64,000 nucleotides of DNA from Darksidea phi (taxonomy: Eukaryota > Ascomycota > Dothideomycetes > Pleosporales > Lentitheciaceae): the NCBI GenBank assembly GCA_030770425.1, contig JASJFT010000103.1:96495-160494 (forward strand), in the 5' to 3' direction. A model generated the notes under the pieces. It saw only the letters and a list, made by a program, of their open reading frames with translations. It did not search any database and had not been told where the DNA came from. The first letter of the stretch is position 1, and each line of letters begins with the position of its first letter. This document shows, one piece after another, positions 56,998 to 64,000 of this stretch. A program made the position numbers and the translations under genes.

Positions 56998-59900
56998 ATG
57001 ACTACGGGAACGGCAGTCTCAGACACACCTCAGGGCCTCAGGCGTCGGACCACCGACATGAACACCATCTACACGCCGCAGCCCACCGAGCTGCCCGCGC
57101 CCGCACACCACCGCCCCTCACGGAGCACCTCGCGGAGCAACTCGCTGTCCTCATCATCGGTCGTCACCGTCAAGCGCTCCGCCTCGCTCAAGGACACGAT
57201 CCCGGATCCGTCCAAACCCCACCGGCGAGCCACACCGCCTCTATCGCGACGCCGTTCTAGCGCTGCCGCCGCCGCAGTCGAGGCCATTGGCACTTTTCGG
57301 GACGGCGTCGACAATCTCGCCCGCTGGTCGCAGAGCACCGCGCCCAGCATCAAGTCGTCCGCAAAGGAGAAGAGGGGCCACCACCAACACCCCAGCTTCT
57401 CGCGACACATTGCCCTGAACACCACTGCATCGCCCAATGGCGCCGCGGTGCATCCCGAGTCGCCCTCACGCCCCATTCCCTCGCCGACCCGCAACATCAC
57501 CGCATATTCTGCCAGCTCGCCGGCATCGAGTCCCCAACGGCGTGCTAGACCGCGCTCGCCGGTATACAACCCTCCATCGTCAGCGACGGCCCCTCCCCAA
57601 CTGCCCTCTCTGCCCTTTCTTCCTGCCACCGTTTACGACCCCAGCAACTCGAATACCCCCTCCCCAAGCGAACCCCCCTCCGCCCCCGCCCTGTCTGCCC
57701 CCAGCACTCATACCACCACCAACATTCCCGACTACTTCAACTCGAAGCCCCAGCTTCCACCGTCGGGCCAGCGTCCACCCTCGCGTACCAGGGCCGACAG
57801 AGTGCTAGGGCGGTCGCCACTGGGCTCGCCGCCAATTGGCCTTCTGGAGTCGGAAGCACGGTACAAGTCGAGCTCGGGCGCTCCTCGCTCTGCGAGACGT
57901 CCATCGACGGCAGCCTCGTGGGATCTGACACAAAGGCCGCCACAGACCGCAGGGCACGAGCGATCGTTCTCGAAAGAGCAGGACACTAGAGACAGGAGCG
58001 AAAGCAACGCTAGCAGCAGGCTGGACGACGGCTACCAGGGCACTCCTCCGCGCACGCGGGAACGGAGAGAGAAAGACAAGAAGACAATGCTTTCGCGCGC
58101 GCTGCAGAAGGCGAACACTGCAGTCTTGCTAGACAATGCGCAGAATTTCGAGGGCGCCATCGAGGCGTATGGGGACGCCTGCAAATTGTTGCAGCAGGTC
58201 ATGATACGGAGTTCAGGTGAAGAAGACCGGCGCAAGCTAGATTCGATTGTAAGTAATGACGGGTACACTTCAAGGCCCTGGATGTAACGGGTGCTGACGT
58301 TTAGTAGCGCGTAACCTACACCAATCGCATCGAGGAGCTCAAAAGACTAGATTCGGGATATCACTCTACCACTGGCAAGTCACTGCCTGCGCGGCCCATG
58401 AGTAACGAGTCTCTTGATGAAGGTCGTTCCATGCTGTTGGATGCAGCAGACGAAGAAGCCACTATCCAGACGGCCACCATGACGAGAATTGTCAACGATC
58501 GTTCTATTGAGGAGCAGCCTATGAAAGCTGACCCTGAATCACCGTCCTCGCAACCATTACCCCTACGAATGGCTCCGTCAGAGGGCCCACGCGAATCTGT
58601 CATCACAACCGCTATTCGTGATGTGCAGAAGAACCTGTCGGACCCGTCCCAATTCCATCTCCAACCCCCGCCAGGTCGACTCGCCAATGAGGTACCCTCA
58701 CTTGCCACCCCTGGACTGGAGTCACCAATGGACCGAAGCTACATGCCACCACCGCTCTCTCCCCGCCGCCCAATATCACCCCTTCCCTCGTCAACGTACG
58801 GGCCTGAAACTGGTGATCAGACCAAATTAGAACAACCCACACGGTTAGGACACCAGAGAGGCAATAGCAGCGAGTCGACGTCTTGGCTTGACACTATAGA
58901 CGAGTCCGGAGGCTCTTCTTGTTCGTCATCTGTACACTCACTTTCTCTAGGTGGTGTGCGCCGGAAGCATCTCCGAAATGCAAGTGGCGCAACGGAGGCG
59001 GAGTTCGACGCAGCGCTCGATGCAGCTGTGGAAGCTGCGTATGACGAGGGCTACGAACCGTATGAGGATGAGGAAGCCATGCCCAATTCTACGGACAAGA
59101 TTGCGTCCCGATTAAAGAATGTTGAGTTGGCAAAAGAACGGGTTCGGCAAGTAGAGCGGGAAGAGGTGATTACAGCAGCAAAATACCGCTATGAGACTCA
59201 ACTGCGGAACGAAAGCTTGCCTCATGTTAGAAAGAGTGCCGAATTCAACTTGCACGATGAGGCGGAAGAGGAGGAGCGCTTACTAGACGAGATTACAAGA
59301 GAGTACATGCTCGATGGCTTCGACTTCGATTTGCAGACGAAGTCCTCACTCCCCCGGCAATCGGATTCAAGTGGCTTCTCCGGAAGCACGTACAACAGCT
59401 CAGTGTCATCGCATAGAACGACGGGTGGAACGTCGTTATCAACAGTGGCAGAAGTGATACAACAAACGAAACAGGCAGCCCCGACACATTCTCCTCCCCC
59501 GGTTCCTGCCCCTTCTAGTGCGCTGCCTTCGGTATCAGAATCTCAAACATCACAGGCAAATGACACCTCACAAACAACGCCAAAAGCGCACCTTGTCACA
59601 AAAGAGGCTACCTCGGTACGAAACCGGAGACTGTCTGGGCAAAATCTCAAGAACCTCAAGATCGAAACGTCGCTACCGCCAGTACCTCCGGCTCCGCATA
59701 CTGACAAGGCCACAATCCCTAGAAGGGAGCCACAATCTGATATTCCGCCCCTGCCCAAGTCCGCGGCCGCTGCAACATTTGGTAGCACACAAACATCTCT
59801 TGATCCTGCCTTCAAAGTACCTGCGTTACCCCAGGCTATTATTCAATCTGGCCTGAGTGCGCCTTCACTGCCTCTGATTCCGAGTCCTGCCGATACCACC

Positions 59901-61239
59901 TTCACCGTTTCGCCAGCAACGCCCGCCCTCGGCCATGCTATATCAAACGACACCACGCTTGCCCCAGGCTCACCAAAGACCGGAAAAGGCTCTGCGATGG
60001 GCATCAGGAAAAACAAATCATCGCTCAGCCTGAAACAGCGAAATCTGTCTGTATCGAGCCCTGATGGCTCAGACGGCTCAGTTGGAACGCCTCTCAGCGC
60101 TTCGTTCTCGTTTGCAGGCCGGAAGACAAACAACGCGGTACTCCCAACACCTACTCCAAGTGTTCCCACCTTTAATGTTGACGGACTGCCGAGTGGAGGC
60201 ATGCACCTCTTTGAAAGTGATATTCATTCTCCTTACTCGCCTGGTTCACCGAGCGGTGCAGTGACAAACGCTCCAATACCATTAGAGCCTTGCCCAGATT
60301 CATATCTTCTACGGCCGTTCTGGTTGATGCGATGTTTCTATCAGACGATTGCACATCCTCGCGGCGGTTACCTGTCGACCAAGCTGTTCATACCCCGCGA
60401 TGTTTGGCGAGTGAAGGGCGTAAAGCTGAAGAGTATTGACGACAAAATATCCAATTGCGATATGCTCACCGCTGCGCTGCAAAAGCTTTCGTCTGTCGAT
60501 ACGCTCGATGCCGACGCTGTTTTGGAGGAAATGCAAGCATTTGAGGTCGTCTTAGACCAAGTACAAACGCAACTAGCAAAGAAGCTCGGCACCGAGGTCG
60601 GTGTCCACAGTGTTACATCTCTTTTCAAGGACGCCTACACGGTAGGCACTGGCTCCACCACAGACGGAAACTCGGAAAAAGGCTCTCACGGATCACAAGA
60701 TCATGTGCCAAAAGGCGCCGTGGCGCAGAGCAAATCGTATCTCTCCTCGTGGCGCAAACTGCGGTCGAAGAATTCGGCAGTCGGTCTCAGCAATATGGCT
60801 GGGGTGAAGAGCTCTGTTGGCGAAGTATCTAAGGATTCTCTCACCATGACAACGCTTCCGATGACCAACCTGACCACGATCAGGTTTGCGAAGCGGGATA
60901 TTTCCGGGGTAGTCTTTGAGGGGCCGAATGCGGCATACATGGGCAGTTTGGCGAAGTTGTTCGATTCGGTCCAGATTTTGGGTAAGCGCTTGCCAGTTAC
61001 TGTTCTCAGATGCCACTCTCCAAAGTGATATTTGCTAACCCGACTATGCAGACCAGATCACTCGCCAAGTTGAGGACCCAGGCCTCAAGCACTCCTCGCC
61101 AACACACGTCGGTCTCGAACTCTCCGCTCGTCATGCTGCCGAGTTCTTTGGCTTCTACATTTGCCGCTTCGTGCTTGCGGACGTTACACTTATGCTAGAT
61201 AAGTTCATAAAAAGGGGAAGCGAGTGGGTGTTGGTTTAA
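56998..61239 (+). CDS. Large MIT-domain protein
   Basis: Exons 56998-58248, 58308-60981 and 61052-61239 give 1370 residues. The first 350 residues are Ser/Pro/Arg-rich and disordered. A single MIT helical bundle lies at about 364-440 (MLSRALQKANTAVLLDNAQN, EGAIEAYGDACKLLQQVM, YTNRIEELKRL). MIT domains bind tails of ESCRT-III proteins. A long disordered middle includes a charged coiled coil (RLKNVELAKERVRQVEREEV). The C-terminal third is folded and conserved in fungi: DSYLLRPFWLMRCFYQTIAH, GGYLSTKLFIPRDVWRVKGV and ARHAAEFFGFYICRFVLADV. Met at 57058 (MNTIYTPQ) is an alternative start. Intron 1 has tandem acceptors (TTAG and TAG three bases later); only the second avoids an in-frame TAG. A role in endosomal or membrane traffic is likely but not shown. 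Confidence 0.88.
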
Positions 61240-62046
61240 CGAACGTACCAATCTCACGTGTGGAATGATGGTGGTATTGGGGTCAATCAGGACCTGCACT
61301 CCACTTTCGCTGACATCCCTCGATGAATTTCGCTTCTATTGCGTTCTACTTTTGCCCGCAGAGACTTTGGTGGAGTGCATGGGGGAGTTTCACGAGTCAT
61401 GTTCTACCTTTTCTGAATCCACGAGCTGTGTTTCTGCAGCAGCTTTCCAATCGTCTTTTTCTCGTCTTTTTCGCTAAGATATCCCCCCACCAAACTATTG
61501 CTTGGATTGCGTATCTTCATCCTTACATCGAACCGGTTGTTGTACAATTCGTTTCTTAGAATCATCGCATTTTTGGCCTGTCTGTCGCTACAGTATCGAG
61601 AAGACAGGTTTTACTCTTCATTGAGAGGGTTGGGGACGCAGCTGTATGTATGCATGGGATGGGTGTACGCTTGTATGTATGTATGTAATCATGCTACGCT
61701 AGGCGAGGGGCGCAGGCTATCCAGTGAGCGAGCTTGTCGAATGGAGTGGATGTTTGAACGTGTTACTGTTGTCTTTCGCATCGTCCCCTACTTGAACTAA
61801 ATGTTGTTGACGCTGAGTAGATTCTTTATGTCCCACGTGGAAGCGTGAATATGAGCTGGATCTACCATCGAGACGGGCGAAGACATCAAGCTTAGAGTAC
61901 GTTGCATCCTAATCTACAATCAATAGTCCGAACCAAGCACCCCGAAGAGAATCGATTTGGGCTATGATGCACACAATGTCCGACTATCACGCAAACAGGC
62001 CGCGAATATCCCTCCAGTTCGTTCTTCGTTCCATCGCGCAACACCA
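61240..62046. other. Convergent 3' region (MIT gene / secreted protein)
   Basis: 807 bp between convergent stop codons. A TGTATGTATG-type simple repeat lies near 61671-61686. No gene is seen. Confidence 0.5.
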
Positions 62047-62946
62047 TCACGGGAACGCGGCATTCATTTTCTGCCTCGCACCCGCCTCTGCCGCCGCAGC
62101 CCTCCCCCAAAGATCCTTATGCGTATAAAACGCTCCCGCTGGCAACGGTCTCCTGACCGCCTCCATGTCCACTTCTCCAGGCACCTGCTGCACCTTGCCC
62201 GTCTCAACCTCGACCTCCACCCATCGCCTCTCTGCCTTCGCAGCGCCCGGTAGATTCAACAACCGTGCCCAAGCCTGCTGTGCATCCTCCAAACTACTGC
62301 TTGCGCGAATAGTTCTCAACACAGACTGGCTGTGTATAAGGTCGGCCGATAGCATCTCGGAGGAGAAGGTGGATAATGTTTGTTGGAGGGCACCAATGGC
62401 CTCCCAGACGGGCTTGTTCATTTCTTTGTGCCAGGCGCGGCCGAGTGTCGTGAGGGCGCCCGACAACGTCAAGACGCTACTTATGTAGTCGATATAAGGG
62501 GCGTCAAGGGAGGTGTTGGAGGGCGTGCTTGTGGAGGCAAATGGCGGCGCAGGGGTTGGTGTACTGGGGTAGGTGCTATTCGTGTTATTAGGGATGGTAA
62601 TCCACGTTGTCTGCGATCTGTGTTAGTAACGAGACAAGGTGAGGATGGGGTATGTGCAGCATCCGGGGTGTACCTTGTCGGTATTCAATAGGTAGGTCGC
62701 CCTCAAGACCGTCGTCGTAATATTCGAGACGAGATCTGCGGTGCCTAGCGAACCTGCCGGCGACGCCGGGCTAAAGAAACCCCAGCTGGATTGGCTGGGG
62801 GCTGCATTGATGGTTGTTGCGGCCGAGTCTATAGTTGCCTTCAGGTCCTGGAGGTCCTGCACGGCGTGCGGAACGGCCGTTGGTGCGAGAAGGATGCCGG
62901 TCAAGATCATAGTATTGACGAGGGCCTGCAGGGTCCGTGAAGACAT
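62047..62946 (-). CDS. Hypothetical secreted protein
   Basis: Exons 62946-62674 and 62610-62047 are joined in phase 0 across a 63-nt intron; 278 residues. A signal-type N-terminus (MSSRTLQALVNTMILTGILL) is followed by helix-prone text (AVQDLQDLKATIDSAATTIN), a Thr/Ser/Pro-rich linker (NSTYPSTPTPAPPFASTSTP) that could be O-glycosylated, and an Ala/Glu-rich helical half (EAIGALQQTLSTFSSEMLSA). The general layout recalls fungal surface-binding secreted proteins such as HsbA, but the HsbA signature was not found and no family is claimed. There are no Cys pairs typical of effectors. Confidence 0.68.
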
Positions 62947-64000
62947 GCTCTAGGGTCGTTGTAGTAGGTTTTGTGGGTCTGGTAATAGGATAAGCTGTTT
63001 GCCAGAGGTGTTGTTGGATGGTGAGTGAAGGGTGAGTGAGAAGTAAGAGATGTGTTGAGTTTGGTGGAAGATGATAGGACAGAATATTCAACGCGGTAGT
63101 CGCATTGGTAGTAGGGCAAGGGAACCTGTGGACAAGTGAAGCGTTACTCCCAGGATACGGTATCGAGCGGCTAGGGTAGTCACGCACAGCCCATATGCCG
63201 ACATGACGGCAGCTACGCTTCAGCGTTGCTTACCTCCAAAGGCCTCTATTCGTTCAATCAAAATGAGACTTCAAACTCTGCAATGCTGCAGTAAACCACT
63301 GCAATTTATCGGGACCAAGATACCTATATGCACCGTGGGACGTACATATCCGCCTATAAGCCCAAGCTACCAACCTATTGCGAATACAGTAATTATTCAA
63401 CTCCTTGGTCTTGCCATAGGCATCATATTCTTCCCCTTCTGTAATGTCTGAATCCGCTCACCATGGCGGCTTGTAGAGCACTAGTGAAACGAGAAAGATC
63501 CATGGCGAGGCGACTCCAGAGGTTGGCCCGATTCTTTATATGACTGCAGATCTCTGGCAGGAGCTAGAATCCGGATCGCCTCCTGACCTGCGAACCTCGA
63601 ATACAAAGCGGTATGTTTTAGATCGGCGAAAATGGACGCTTTCTCATCATTTCTTCCAACCAGCTCGTGTATGACCTACCTGCCCTGGCATATAAAATGC
63701 CGGGCCGTCCGAGTCTGACGAAAATGCGGTCATATTCTATATTCAGTAATGCCAATATCTGTTTTTTTTACTGAAGAACGATGTTAGTATTTAATTAGAC
63801 TACCATTCGATATCGAGTATGAAGTGTAGTCAGCGCCACTGAGCCACTGAACACGTTAAAATTGAGTAAGCTACCGGGGGGGGGGGGGGGGGGGGGGTAG
63901 GGGGGGGGGGGGTGGGGAAAAAAAAAGTTGTGGAAACGCCGCCCGGGTGAGCCGGGGGGGGGGAAACTGAGGGGTCAGCCGCAATTTTGTGAGCACAGTT
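62947..64000. other. Intergenic tail ending in G-homopolymer tracts
   Basis: No gene is recognised. From 63876 the sequence is dominated by G runs (63876-63897, 63900-63912, 63954-63963) with an A9 run at 63918-63926. This looks like low-quality or artefactual sequence rather than genomic repeat. Confidence 0.6.
63876..63963. repeat. G-homopolymer tracts near window end
   Basis: Runs of 22, 13 and 10 G separated by short spacers. No TTAGGG telomeric unit is present. Confidence 0.9.

Overview
The window is nuclear DNA of a filamentous ascomycete (Pezizomycotina; a Dothideomycetes/Pleosporales-type genome is my best guess, not proven). The reasons are short introns of mostly 44-70 nt with GT-AG or GC-AG ends and CTAAC/CTAAT branch sites, compact gene spacing on both strands, and fungal-specific families: a Ras-2 type GTPase with an insert, SSU1, a CIA84-like PPR protein, a fungal PL7 lyase and a C2H2 Swi5/Ace2 factor. 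No tRNA, rRNA, CRISPR array or intact transposon was seen.

Layout. 0-0.7 kb: 3' part of a Ras-2 gene. 0.7-8.5 kb: a gene-poor accessory stretch with a gutted MFS transporter pseudogene, a secondary-metabolism-type O-methyltransferase and an NAD(P)-dependent SDR reductase. 8.5-36.2 kb: a dense conserved block holding the SSU1 sulfite pump, a small MYND protein, mitoribosomal bS18m, a CIA84-like PPR protein, a kelch membrane protein, an AlkB-like dioxygenase, PEX7, an HSL-type esterase, AIM24, the ATM1 ABC transporter, a small Arg-rich ORF, a Swi5/Ace2-type factor, ubiquitin-eS31, primase small subunit PRI1 and a DUF1917 protein. 36.2-38.0 kb: a gene-free gap. 38.0-45.4 kb: allantoinase, prohibitin-2, an L-type cargo lectin and mitochondrial SCOT. 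45.4-49.5 kb: a second accessory stretch with a PL7 lyase and a decayed alcohol dehydrogenase. 49.7-62.9 kb: BUB1, CSN3, a 1370-residue MIT-domain protein and a secreted protein. The last 120 bases are G-homopolymer tracts of doubtful quality.

How the genes relate. This is not an operon-like system. Several genes sit head to head over short shared promoters: bS18m/CIA84-like (315 bp), AlkB-like/PEX7 (205 bp), AIM24/ATM1 (232 bp) and PRI1/DUF1917 (244 bp). Two of these pairs join mitochondrial functions, and with PHB2 and SCOT six mitochondrial proteins lie within about 34 kb. The OMT, SDR and broken MFS transporter look like the remains of a small metabolite locus.

I rebuilt exon joins by hand from splice consensus, reading phase and family fit, and most models close in phase over their full length. 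The main observations are three GC-AG introns in different genes, composite long introns in CSN3, a PL7 lyase whose catalytic QxH motif reads QVK, and two pseudogenes. I did not find a convincing undescribed biological system.
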